Shown here: one piece after another, positions 10,691-20,753 of the stretch | How the letters are laid out: every line of letters starts with the position of its first letter | Numbering within the stretch: the stretch's first letter is position 1 | Source: Eukaryota sp. TZLM1-RC | Lineage: Eukaryota > Metamonada: BaSk clade | Assembly (NCBI GenBank): GCA_040285825.1 | Contig: JAUPSS010000007.1 | Span: 1,264,501-1,328,500, forward strand | Length of the DNA stretch: 64,000 nt | Direction of reading: 5' to 3' | Notes under the pieces: generated by a model | Seen by the model: the letters and a program-made list of their open reading frames with translations, nothing else | What the model was told of the DNA's origin: nothing | The model's database searches: none | Program-made: the position numbers and the translations under genes

Positions 10691-10788
10691 GAGTTTGCGT
10701 GGAGAATTAGGTTTTTATGTGTTTTAGTTTGCTTTGTTATGCTTTGTTGTCTTAATAATTAGATTTGTATTATTTGATTTTTATTATT

Positions 10789-11735
10789 CCAGAAAAAAAT
10801 GTTTTAAATTTGAAGTACACTCTTCGAACATTACAGAAAAGATTGACTGAAATGTATGAAAAAGATCTTTATAATAATATTTGCAGCTCGGCTGCAAGAT
10901 CTTCACTCATTGTTATTGGAAAAGGGTGTTTGTGAAAACAAGGCGTCAGATTCTTCACTTTTTGTAACCATTGTACCACGAAGATTTGGATTGTGTGCCT
11001 AATGAAGCATTTGTAACAAAAATGCGATTATATTTGAACATTCCCATTAACCAATTATTATCGAAAGAAAAATGTATTTGCGCCATGCTCTAAATTGCTC
11101 TAAATTGATAACTTATCGTTCTTCATTACATGATGCTGTGAGAGACACTGTTTTCAATATGGCACAAACTGCAAGGATATCGTGTATCAAAGAGCCCCTG
11201 CTGAAGGAAACACTTTCTCTGAATAATTTTGGTTTTGATGATAGAGGTGATGTATACTGTGATTGGATTGATAATTCTGAAGCTATTGTTGACTTTGTCT
11301 CATGTAATATTGCAAACGATACTTTGGTTCACAGAAAAAACTTAATCCTGTGGCTGCTCTGGATTTTAAAGCAAAAGAAAAACATAGAAAATATGATAAA
11401 GAAATTGAAGATGCAAATGTCGATAGAAATACACAGCTAGTTTTTATTGCTTTCCCATTTTCGATAAATGGAAGATTATCAGTTGAAGCAGAAACTTTTT
11501 TGGATGACTTCCAAAAAATGGTGCAAGAAAAAACAATGAAAAGATTTGATATTTTTTATGGCCTTCATGGATTCAATTTGCCATTACTAATAGATTACCA
11601 CGGTTTTTCAATCGAATTAGAGAAGCTTTAGCTAGACAGCAAGCAAATCAAGATTTTGTAGAGGAAATCTTGGTTTAATGATAGTCGTCCCATTAGTTAT
11701 GATTTAATTTAATCAAGTGTGCAAATTCAATAAAT
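10789..11735 (+). mobile_element. Retroelement family C 3' fragment
   Basis: 5'-truncated fragment beginning inside the linker and ending at the family C tail TTCAATAAATA. Frames at 11072-11440 and 11350-11631 encode the restriction-like endonuclease core (RGDVY then AIVDFVS, D-x13-D) and the conserved C-terminal block ending near 11677 (DFVEEILV). Small indels break the frame; the knuckle region has a deletion relative to the copy at 16545. Confidence 0.8.
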
Positions 11736-12208
11736 ACGATTATTTCTGTAAATGTTATTATGTTCTGGGAATTTTGATAAATCAAGACAATAATCGGTGC
11801 TTTGAACTATGGTGTCGACTGATGCCCTATGAATTTGTTGAAATACCCATATGTCATCTCAAAGAGTGTTTCTTCATCTAAGCACAACACAGGGATGACC
11901 TGTGATGTATTTGGAAATTATTTAAGTTAATAGGAAGAAGTGTTGATTCACATGACCATCTTTAGTACTTAACTCATTTAAATGGACTAATTCATAGTTT
12001 ATTTAAGAAGACTAGAGACCTGTATCCATGTTAAAAAAGATCATGAAGTATAGTTTGTTGCATAGCTCTAATGAATACTCAAATGATATTTGTATTTTTG
12101 GCAAAAAATAATGACAAAAACACTAATTTATATTGATCACTTATTTTTAATAAATAAATACAAAAAAAATCCGGAAATTCAGCAAAAAATATAACAAATT
12201 CTATACAA
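11736..12208. other. Intergenic, AT-rich
   Basis: Lies between a retroelement 3' end and the 3' end of the Puf-like gene. No supported gene, RNA or repeat. Confidence 0.5.
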
Positions 12209-15199
12209 TCAAATCTTATTTACCCAAATTTCATCAAAATCATACTTCCCCCTCGCCCTAACCACTGCATGTTGAAGCTCCCGTTGACCCCATTCTAGAA
12301 AGTCATTCCAAGTGTGAGGAGAGACAGTTGACCTTAGACTGGAAAGCAAACGCCGACAGCCACTATGTTTGCCGAAATTTGAAACCAAATAATCAATTGT
12401 TTTTGATTGTTGGAGTATTGAAAAGAGCCTATCTGCTACTAACGTATGTCTTGGAAATGTCGACAGAGCGTGGCAAATATTTGGATTTCTGATTAATGAA
12501 CCAGCTCCATCTGCAAAAATATCCAGCAAAACATTTTGCACTGAAGGCACCTCTATATTCAATATTGTTTCAAAAAGAGGAAAAGAATTAGGTGTGGTTA
12601 ATTCAAAACCAGCCTCTCTGATGAATTCCTTAATAACAGTTTCGTCTTGTACTTTTTGGATAAAGTCAGCAATCCACAATGGCTCCTTCCTCACCACAAG
12701 TGTAGCAATTGGGGTGATCTCCTTGAGAGCATTGGTATGATCACCCATGCTGTAGAGTTCCTTAGCCTTATTAACGATACTGGAATGAGCTTTTGTAGGG
12801 TAAATATCGACTTTGACGGTCAATCGATCATTGTTGATTGATTGAGGAGTTTCGTAACAATGTCGAAGCTTCAAGACGTCATCAAAAGGGAATATTGAGA
12901 GTAATTTCAAATATTGGGCTTCCGTACTGACAGAAAAAAAGGCACTGACTAAAACTGCAACAGAGTAATCAGTTGCCGCTTCTTTGAGGGTCAATATACA
13001 AAGATCATTTATCAAGATTTCATTCAAAAATGATTGCAAATCTTGTTTTGAACCCCCACATCGACAAAACATTCCTAAAAGAGTAAACCTTCCATTTACA
13101 TCTCTAATAATTTGTGGTAACCGTTGTGCAAATGAATTTAAAATAACAACTCGGAATTCAGGTTTGCCTTCAGACAGTGTCCAAAGATGAATGAGAACAG
13201 TCGAGCTGATTGGTGAAAGAGCCAACTGGGCCAATTCATCATTTTCTTTGAGAATCTTGCAGAATTTCTCAAGTTCAACAAAGGTCTTGCACATTTTGAG
13301 CTTTGCTACCAAATTTTTGGCGCAGGAAGGGTGAGTTGAGATTGCAATCAGCGCTGACTGGCCCAAATTTTCAAGGTCAATCGTCATGAGCTCCTTTGAG
13401 CTCATCGGGGAAGGCTCTGGTGGACCAAATATTGCCTGTGCAAAATCCTTCTCCTTATACCCGAAACAATTACAATAAAATGCTGCTTTAAATAAATCAT
13501 CCGATTGTAATTCAGCTGCTAATTCGGGTTTTTTGTTGAATATTCGATGAACATTTTCAAATAAAACAGCAATGAATTCCATTCCATATTCAGGTCCCAA
13601 GACTGGAAATGTAGCGTTGAGGAGGAGGAACCTTGACAAAAAGTTTCTTAAGGATTTGCCATACAGGAAATCTTTAATAAAATACTTGAGGTAAAAACAA
13701 ATTGATAATTGAAAATTGGGATCGAATAACAAGACATAAAGGAACTTACCACCGCAATGAAGCAGACATTCTATCAAATCTTTAGGCGACCGGTCAAAAA
13801 CGATTGGTTTCAGTCTCATAATGACACGTTGCCGGTTATGATGGTCTGCTTTAAGGAAAATTTCACATAATGAATCAATAAATAAAGGATCGGCGATGAA
13901 AAAATCTAAATCATTAATAACTAATCTTATGTTCAACTCTCTCAGTTTTTCAGGATAGTCAATAAATTTTGGAACATTTAGACCAAATTCCAAAGCCAAA
14001 GTTTGTTTCACTTTAATTAATTCAACCCCAGAATCCCTAATCACCTGGTCCATTGAATTCCCAAGATTTTTGAACATATTTTGAACTTCTGGTGTGTAAT
14101 ATTCCTTTGGTTTGGAAGCTCTGGGTATGAAATCTTGGCCAATAGTGTTGATCATGAAGGGGTAGAGTTTTTTTGATAATTTTACAACTAAATTTCTTGA
14201 ATCTGGATTTTTTGAAATTAGTTCTTGCCAGACACGGTCGAAATTAAATAATTGGAATATTAAAAAAGCAACACCCTTGTTAATCAAAGCCTCTACGACT
14301 GGAACACTCCTAGGTTGAAGAGCCAATGCAGTCAAATCACGTTTTAAAAGGTCGAAACAATCAAAAATTTGGTCAATCGGCAACTGATTGATTATCAAGA
14401 CAGTCACATTGGGACGATCAATCGCATCTGTTCTGATCTTCCTTCGAACTTGACTCCAATCTTTGACTTCTTTTGGTAACTGAGGAGCACCAGACAGAAG
14501 GTCTTTATCAGCAGCAGAGGCGCTATTCCAGACAACTTTTCGGTAATTTTCAGGAATGTTTTCTACTAAATACTGGCTTGTGGCTAGGGAGTGGGCAAGT
14601 TGCTGTTTTTGATCGTCGTTTGCGATAAAGAATTGCTTTAACAACATAGACTTTGACGGATCCGCCTCAAAAAGTTTGTGAAAATAAGGTTTTAATTGAT
14701 CAAATACTTTGGTCTTGGTCAAGGGGTTCTCCAAATAAAAGTTGACAATCTTGTGGGCAAATGGATGCGAGCTCATGTGGGGTAAATGTTCAGAAAGTCG
14801 ATCCAGAACAGCCATTTTGACGGAATCAGGGGAGGAGTTGAGTTGAGAGAGGATGAAGGAGCAGCCCTCAGCAGAAAAGGTTAGTTCCTTAAGGTGGTTC
14901 ATGTAGTCAGAGAGTCTTGCGTTTGGTGGTATGGTGATCTCAGAGTAGCGCTCATGCTCTAGAAAGCTGGCTGCATGTTGGTCAAGAACTTGATTGGGAG
15001 AGATGGAGTAAACAAGGTTAATAGTGGGATCTGGACAAGGATGTGTAGGTTCGTCTCTAATAGGCTCTGTGATGGGTATGAAAGACTGGTAGATGGGTGT
15101 AGTAGCAGCGAGAGAGGAAAGTTCCACCTCCGGCGGTGGTAAACAACGTTGTTCTATAAGCTTTTGTAGAAGGTTACATGCTGGTGAATCCGAGGTCAT
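12209..15199 (-). CDS. Large helical-repeat protein with Puf-like repeats near the N-terminus
   Basis: Intact 996-residue frame from an ATG at 15199 to TGA. After a 90-residue Pro-rich leader, residues about 105-210 resemble Pumilio/Puf repeats, with pairs of helices and blocks such as GCSFILSQL and HPFAHKIVNFYLEN at the spacing of Puf RNA-binding repeats. The rest is almost wholly alpha-helical with Leu-rich helices and no motif I can name. Puf proteins bind 3' UTRs and control translation or RNA processing; that role is only a suggestion because the repeats are divergent and the RNA-contact triplets cannot be assigned confidently. There is no signal peptide or membrane segment, so a cytosolic or nuclear protein is expected. 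A decayed, 5'-truncated copy sits at 58995-61471. Single exon. Confidence 0.7.
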   Translation of the reverse strand: MTSDSPACNLLQKLIEQRCLPPPEVELSSLAATTPIYQSFIPITEPIRDEPTHPCPDPTINLVYSISPNQVLDQHAASFLEHERYSEITIPPNARLSDYMNHLKELTFSAEGCSFILSQLNSSPDSVKMAVLDRLSEHLPHMSSHPFAHKIVNFYLENPLTKTKVFDQLKPYFHKLFEADPSKSMLLKQFFIANDDQKQQLAHSLATSQYLVENIPENYRKVVWNSASAADKDLLSGAPQLPKEVKDWSQVRRKIRTDAIDRPNVTVLIINQLPIDQIFDCFDLLKRDLTALALQPRSVPVVEALINKGVAFLIFQLFNFDRVWQELISKNPDSRNLVVKLSKKLYPFMINTIGQDFIPRASKPKEYYTPEVQNMFKNLGNSMDQVIRDSGVELIKVKQTLALEFGLNVPKFIDYPEKLRELNIRLVINDLDFFIADPLFIDSLCEIFLKADHHNRQRVIMRLKPIVFDRSPKDLIECLLHCGGKFLYVLLFDPNFQLSICFYLKYFIKDFLYGKSLRNFLSRFLLLNATFPVLGPEYGMEFIAVLFENVHRIFNKKPELAAELQSDDLFKAAFYCNCFGYKEKDFAQAIFGPPEPSPMSSKELMTIDLENLGQSALIAISTHPSCAKNLVAKLKMCKTFVELEKFCKILKENDELAQLALSPISSTVLIHLWTLSEGKPEFRVVILNSFAQRLPQIIRDVNGRFTLLGMFCRCGGSKQDLQSFLNEILINDLCILTLKEAATDYSVAVLVSAFFSVSTEAQYLKLLSIFPFDDVLKLRHCYETPQSINNDRLTVKVDIYPTKAHSSIVNKAKELYSMGDHTNALKEITPIATLVVRKEPLWIADFIQKVQDETVIKEFIREAGFELTTPNSFPLFETILNIEVPSVQNVLLDIFADGAGSLIRNPNICHALSTFPRHTLVADRLFSILQQSKTIDYLVSNFGKHSGCRRLLSSLRSTVSPHTWNDFLEWGQRELQHAVVRARGKYDFDEIWVNKI

Positions 15200-15345
15200 T
15201 CAATTGGGGTAGAGAGGTGTTTGTAGAAAGGTCTTTGCAGGAGGTATTTGTTGGGAAAATACAAAAATGCTACAGCTTCACTATGACATTATGACACGCA
15301 GGTACCTGGACACGGAAGCCTATCACCAAAACTATCCTCTACAAA

Positions 15346-16186
15346 TTAATCTACAATTGCCTTGATGTTGATACATGCTAGCTTGTTACGATTCCTTATC
15401 TTATCCTTTCCATCACATTCTTCTCTACAAACTTCAGATCGACATCTTAACAAAGCGTGACATTTCACAGTAGGATATTTCTCTCTCTCATCCAAGGCCA
15501 TGGGAATCTCAACATCAAGAAATACATTTACTGGGTTATAACAAGTTTGACACTTTGAAAATGTGTTTCTTTCATCAACTAAACATACTGTGTGAAATTT
15601 CTCCATCCAACCTCTCTACTTGATCGATGACTCTTTCAATTTTTCCTCTTTGACCAAACATGAGGAGAGTTTTTCTTGCTTCCACTGCTTTTAGGCCATT
15701 CTTTCTAATATTTTGGCCTCTGTTTTCTGATGGTGAACATTTCTTTGCATTTTTGAATGTGCCATATCATTAAACAGTAGTAATCGACTGTAAATGTCAT
15801 GTTTGTCAGCTGGGAAGCAATATAAGAATAGAAATTATTATAATTAACAGATGATTTTGATGATTTTTTGATAAAGCAGCTTCCGTTTCTTCAACTGTGG
15901 TCCCAGTTTGCAAAATAAACTTTTGCTTTTTCTATTTTCTGAATTTTTGGTGAACTCTCGATGCTTTTGATTTACTTCAATTCTGTTAATCTCAGCCATT
16001 CGTATTGGTTATCTCTTTGTAGTCGGTCTTTTGCAATAAGTTTGAATCTTTTTTGACTACAAAAAAAAGTAAATCATTTTTACCAGGGTCAATCTCTGCG
16101 TGTTTTAATGATAGAAAATCAACATCCAAATCACCCAAATAATTCTCAATGGTTGCAAACTTTGCACTCTCAGGCTTGATGCACAT
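15346..16186 (-). pseudogene. Fanzor / TnpB-like RNA-guided nuclease relic
   Basis: Minus-strand pieces occur in the order expected for a eukaryotic TnpB (Fanzor) C-terminal half. Near 16080 lies IDPGKNDLLFF, resembling the RuvC-I motif with its catalytic Asp. Near 15870 is a helical block reading ALSKKSSK-like in shifted frames. At 15346-15606 there is a zinc-ribbon-like segment with CQTC, then CHALLRCRSEVC, then RNRNKLACINI, which resembles the zinc ribbon and RuvC-III end (usually NRD..A..NI; the Asp is Asn here). Several frameshifts and stops separate the blocks, and no N-terminal half is seen. Fanzors are transposon-borne nucleases guided by an omega RNA. The assignment is by motif order only. 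Confidence 0.5.
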
Positions 16187-16533
16187 GTCAGTACAATCCT
16201 CTCCTCCACGCTCAATACAGGCCGCAAAATCATCAGTTTTTATGGTGTTGTTAAATTTGTGACATTTTTTAGTAATTTTTTTTTTGTAAAATTTAATTTT
16301 ATTCTAAACCTATAAATCAACATCTAAAAAATCAAAATTTTTTAGTAATAGTCTATTAAATGCAAAATAATATAACCAAAATAAATTTTATTCTTCTGGA
16401 CTTATATGTTTATTGTCAGCTAGTGAATTCCACTCCGAATTTTTACTGTAACAAACGAACGAAGTTCAAAATTATATTTTACATATTATGTTATTGACAA
16501 CTCCCCAAAAATCGAAAATAGAAGATATATTGG
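16187..16533. other. AT-rich intergenic stretch
   Basis: Contains long A and T runs and no supported gene. It could include decayed N-terminal sequence of the Fanzor-like relic, which I cannot demonstrate. Confidence 0.4.
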
Positions 16534-16544
16534 ATAAAAATCAT

Positions 16545-17386
16545 GTTTGTGAAAACAAGGTGTCAGATTCTTCACTTTTTGTAACCATTGTACCACGAAG
16601 ATTTGGATTGTGTGCTACTAATGAAGCATTTGTAACAAAAATGAGATTATATTTGAACATCCCCATTAACCAATTATTATCAAAAGAAAAATGTATTTGT
16701 TCGAATTCACCTCAACTCACTTTGCGCCATGCTCTAAATTGCTCTAAATTGATAACTTATCGTTCTTCATTACATGATGCTGTTAGAGACACTGTTTTCA
16801 ATATGGCACAAACTGCAAGGATATCGTGTATCAAAGAGCCCCTGCTGAAAGAAACACTTTCTCTGAATAATTTTGGTTCTGATGATAGAGGTGATGTATA
16901 CTGTGATTGGATTGATAATTCTGAAGCTATTGTTGACTTTGTCTCATGTTATGTTGCAAACGATACTTTGGTTCACAAAAGAAAACTTAATCCTGTGGCT
17001 GCTCTGGATTTTAAAGCAAAAGAAAAACATAGAAAATATGATAAAGAAATTGAAGATGCAAATGTCGATAGAAATACACAGCTGGTTTTTATTGCTTTCC
17101 CATTTTCGATAAATGGAAGATTATCAGTTGAAGCAGAAACTTTTTTGGATGACTTCCAAAAAATGGTGAAAGAAAAAACAATGAAAAGATTTGATATTTT
17201 TTTATGGCGTTCACGGATTCAATTTGCCATTATTAATAGATTACCGCGGTTTTTCAATCGAATTAGAGAAGCTTTAGCTAGACAGCAAGCAAATCAAGAT
17301 TTTGTAGAGGAAATCTTGGTTTAATGATAGTCGTCCCATTAGTTATGATTTAATTTAATCAAGTGTGCAAATTCAATAAATTAATT
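16545..17386 (+). mobile_element. Retroelement family C insertion with 11-bp target-site duplication
   Basis: A 5'-truncated insertion flanked by ATAAAAATCAT at 16534-16544 and 17387-17397. The frame is open from flanking sequence at 16488 to 17324 and is the best-kept family C C-terminus: zinc knuckle CIC...RHALNC (C-x-C-x9-H-x3-C) near 16695-16745, restriction-like endonuclease core RGDVY...AIVDFVS (D-x13-D) near 16890-16940, then a basic helical block ending DFVEEILV. The 3' tail is TTCAATAAATTAATT. The open frame and short duplication point to a fairly recent insertion. It lacks an RT, so it is not autonomous. Confidence 0.85.
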
Positions 17387-17409
17387 ATAAAAATCATTGA
17401 ATATTATCA

Positions 17410-17535
17410 ACGAATCACTAGTTTCTGAAATTTTGTTCTTTTAATTTTGTTCTTTCAATTTTGTTTCTGAATTTTTGTTTTTGAAATTTTGTTCTTTTAA
17501 TTTTTTTTATGAAATTTTTGTTTCTGAAATTTTAG
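17410..17535. repeat. Low-complexity tandem TTTTGTTCTTTTAATT-like repeat
   Basis: Degenerate short tandem repeat built from GAAATTTTTGTT / TTTCTGAAATTTTG units. Purely low complexity; no coding potential. Confidence 0.7.
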
Positions 17536-18139
17536 GGTTTTGGTTGCACAGTGGTTGAATGAATATCGGAATTCAATATAGTTTTCAACAGAGAAAATGA
17601 TTGCAGTTCAACAAAGTCTTTCCAAAATAAATGATGAAGCAAAATATTTGAATTAAAACATGAGTAATCACCAAAATCACCTATTAAAGAAAGAATAAAT
17701 TTTACCAAACCATTTGCTGAATTTGGTACTGTGTTTCATCGCATAGTAATCACCACAAAATTAAACGATCACCACATTAGCAATGTAGCCGACTACTAGT
17801 GTTTGAATGGAAAAATACATAACAATTCTAACTCTAATCAGCCTTCTTTGGACTAAAAAGATTACAACACCTGTGTAAGTTACCACTGTCATGTCAAGAA
17901 GTGGCGATCCTGAAGATCTTAAGCAAGAGACACAAACACATTTATCAGCTTCAAAATAAAACCAACTAAATTGAAGGGTATCAATGCTGTTGAAAAACTC
18001 ATCAGAAACAGAAAATTGAAAAAAAAATTGAAAAAAACTAAGAAAAGTTGAAAAAAGAAGGCTTCTAAAAATAGACCATGGACTGTCCAAATCAAATACA
18101 CAATAAATCGAAAAAATTGTAAAATACATTTTTAAAAGA
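17536..18139. other. Downstream region of the exonuclease gene
   Basis: AT-rich. The minus strand has an open hydrophobic frame (17761-18207) overlapping the end of the exonuclease gene, but its sequence looks like translated AT-rich DNA and I do not call it a gene. A GTAATTCTTTTTT-like site just before the exonuclease stop could be a splice donor extending that gene; unproven. Confidence 0.35.
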
Positions 18140-19561
18140 TCATTTTTTTGCACCACAAAAGAAAAAAGAATTACCATCACCAGATCCAGAAACAACGAAT
18201 ACGACACTGTTATTTCTAAGAGAAGTCAATACAATGAATAAATTATTATTTAATTCATCCAAATTGTTTAATTCAAAAGCAATAAAATCAAAATCTTCGA
18301 CAACCTCTCCAAATTTTGTCACTGTATCCAAATCATTCTGGGAAGAGATCAAATGACACTTGTCCCCAAAATTTTCGTTCTCTCCACCAAAAACCAAGCT
18401 CTTCTTATCACCAAACATATCAACCAAGCTGGAATGTTGCAAGACAATTTTGCCATAATCCAGGCCCTTTTCCAGCTTCAATTTGACCAAATTAAGAGCA
18501 GCAACCGAATCTTCAACAGAATCATGACCAGAAGAATTGGTTTGAATGGTAGCATCGAGGTGCTGATTCGCCAACATTTTAAGTGAATACTTTCTAATAA
18601 AACCTTTGTCTGAATTAGGATAAGGATGAGGAAAAAGAATGGAAGTATCAATTACTTTGTGATGTATTAAGCCAAGTGAATGTAAGTCATTTTCTAAAGA
18701 ATGACCAACAATTATTGTATTTCCATCTATATATTTTAAAATTTCGTCCCGGGCTTCTTGAGCTGTTCTCGTCACCCCTTCCAAAATTTCGGGGGTAATA
18801 CCAGAATATGACGTGACATAGTCTGTGATTGGAAGACTTGGTTTGACTAAAAGATCAATAATGATTTCTCCATCAAAATTAACAACAGAAGCCCTTGCCA
18901 GCTCCGTATAAAAACCACATTTGACCATTTCACAATCAATGGCTACTATTGGTTCTGGATGCTCTGCGGTATGAGATTCGGTGTCGACGTAAGTTGGGCA
19001 TGGAGACTTTGTGAGTTGATTAGTTGAACTTCCAACATGGCCAGAAAGGGGATAGTTATTGGACTCAAGATCAGTACGGTCCATCAAGAGTTGCTCCAAA
19101 GTAGAGGAGGATGAAGAGGAAGAGGTAGGAGAGGACGCGGTAGGAGTAGCAGACGAATAAGTGAGAAAACGTTTAAGAGAGGAGCGACATGAATGACGGA
19201 AAGGTAAGGGTGTGGAGAGCCATGAACCAGCGAAGAGAGAAGAGCATGAGTTGAGTGCAGAGAGGGATGAAGGGCACGGTAAATGAGGTTGAATGTGGAC
19301 AAGGACGGCAGATTTGAGCAAGGGTATGTTTGCAAAATTAAATTTAAATGGGGGTTTGAAATTAAGAGGATTCAGTAAGTAGAGTAAGCATTGTTGGAGG
19401 TCTGAGAGTTTGAGAGGGTTGGTGGAACTGATTTTAGATCCATCCCTGAGTGAAACAGTAATAGAACATTGACTATAAATCGCAGAAATAGATGAATTTG
19501 GCGGTGAGGTGCTGCGTGGTTTTTTGGACGGGGAAAGACGTGTAAAAGTACGTCTAGCCAT
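18140..19561 (-). CDS. REX-type DEDDh 3'-5' RNA exonuclease
   Basis: A 473-residue frame from the ATG at 19561. The C-terminal half carries the DEDDh exonuclease fold as in yeast REX1/REX3/REX4 and animal REXO1/REXO5: Exo I AIDCEM at about residue 208 (Asp and Glu), Exo II GHSLENDLHSL near 285-295, and Exo III HDSVEDS near 344-350 (catalytic His and Asp). The segment SGITPEILEGVT between Exo I and II is typical of the REX group. These enzymes trim 3' ends of 5S rRNA, tRNA and snRNA precursors in the nucleus. The N-terminal ~200 residues are Ser/Pro-rich and unassigned. The C-terminal ~90 residues after the exonuclease fold are also unassigned. The stop is TGA. No introns are needed. Confidence 0.85.
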   Translation of the reverse strand: MARRTFTRLSPSKKPRSTSPPNSSISAIYSQCSITVSLRDGSKISSTNPLKLSDLQQCLLYLLNPLNFKPPFKFNFANIPLLKSAVLVHIQPHLPCPSSLSALNSCSSLFAGSWLSTPLPFRHSCRSSLKRFLTYSSATPTASSPTSSSSSSSTLEQLLMDRTDLESNNYPLSGHVGSSTNQLTKSPCPTYVDTESHTAEHPEPIVAIDCEMVKCGFYTELARASVVNFDGEIIIDLLVKPSLPITDYVTSYSGITPEILEGVTRTAQEARDEILKYIDGNTIIVGHSLENDLHSLGLIHHKVIDTSILFPHPYPNSDKGFIRKYSLKMLANQHLDATIQTNSSGHDSVEDSVAALNLVKLKLEKGLDYGKIVLQHSSLVDMFGDKKSLVFGGENENFGDKCHLISSQNDLDTVTKFGEVVEDFDFIAFELNNLDELNNNLFIVLTSLRNNSVVFVVSGSGDGNSFFFCGAKK

Positions 19562-20753
19562 TGTCTAAGACTGTGGAAGATAAGAAGAAGAAAATTAAAA
19601 AAAGAAATAGAAAAGGAAATTCAAATGCTGAGCCCATGCTTAATAGAGTCCTACCCTCCTGGGGCTCTACAATAAGCCCCACCAAATTCCGACCCCTATT
19701 TGGCACTTGGCAGTATATTCTTTTTCCGTCATACAAACAGCTGCTCTCTCTGATTACATCAACGATTGGTTACTGTCAGTAAATGGTCTGTGGTTGTGAT
19801 AAAAGTATCACCACGTTAATTTATCAAAATCCCCTTAGCTTGATAGTAAATTGATTAGAAAAAGAAAAACACTCCCTCTATACACCTAAATATATGGTTT
19901 CATCCACCGACAACTACTGATGTTAAATTCTTATTTGGTTTAGTTTTTGTTGCATTATTGAAGTCGATGGATAATCTTAATGGTTGCTCAAATTGAATAT
20001 AGTATAATAATACAATAAATAAGTAAAGTATTGTAAATATTATAAATGAAATAATTTTTTTCAAATTGAAATAATTGAAATTCAAATGATATCATTTCAA
20101 AAAAAATAAGTAAGAATCAAACATCCCCAAACGCTTCAGCAGAATTGAATATAATTTACTGATATAGTGTGTTTCAATATTTGTTTAACAATAATCTCCC
20201 ATCATGCAATAGGAATGCATTGGGTTTTTACAAACAATGAAGTGTGTTGGGTTCCACTGGTGATATTTGCCACGTTATTTGAACTATTTCCACATCATCG
20301 CACGTGGTTTTTACCAATAATGTTGTGAATGTTCCAGAAAAAACTTTCTATTCTCATTCTACAATTTCAGATGCTGCGGCCAACACATTTAGTGAATAAA
20401 ATAAAGCCGAATCACCTTAAGTGATCTTTTATCTTTGATAGTTGTACTAATGGTTTGGACACAGTGTAAATGATGTCGGATACAAACACGATGGGTTCAA
20501 TAAGATACTAGGTAGATTGAGTTGAACCTTTTTTAGAAGGGAACAACAAGAACTTGGAAATGCGGCTTAATGGTAGCTCTTGTTGAAACATGTATTCATA
20601 AAGGCAATGTATTTAACTTCAGAAAGTATGCGAAAAGTCAACGGCATATTGTTTGGGGGGTTTGGGGAAATTGTATTCAGAACAGAATCAACCACAGTAT
20701 GTTGGTCCAAAAATCAAAAATCGTTTGTCGTAAATTCACGACTTCTGTTGCCC
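19562..20753. other. Intergenic region between divergent exonuclease and aminotransferase genes
   Basis: Divergent promoter region. No gene is supported. A 47-bp motif at 20268-20314 recurs at 32757-32803. The stretch 19900-20110 is AT-rich. Confidence 0.5.
20268..20314 (+). repeat. 47-bp dispersed motif, copy 1
   Basis: Matches 32757-32803 at about 40 of 47 positions. Both contain GCCACGT near the start and CACGTGGTTTTTAC at the end. It lies about 440-490 bp upstream of the aminotransferase start. Confidence 0.6.

Larger units (their letters stand above)
7796..10745 (+). mobile_element. R2-like non-LTR retroelement, family A, right copy (5'-shorter)
   Basis: Plus-strand copy starting abruptly inside the RT and running to an AT-rich 3' tail near 10745. 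It shares with the left copy the two RT stops, the nested insertion and the downstream frameshifts, so it descends from an already dead element. The abrupt 5' limit is compatible with 5' truncation during target-primed reverse transcription, but the shared damage fits inverted duplication of the locus better. Confidence 0.75.

Noticed and set aside
17761-18207. Hydrophobic 148-residue minus-strand frame as a membrane protein
   Set aside because: It has no clear start context, overlaps the exonuclease gene end, and its Phe/Leu richness is what AT-rich DNA gives by chance.
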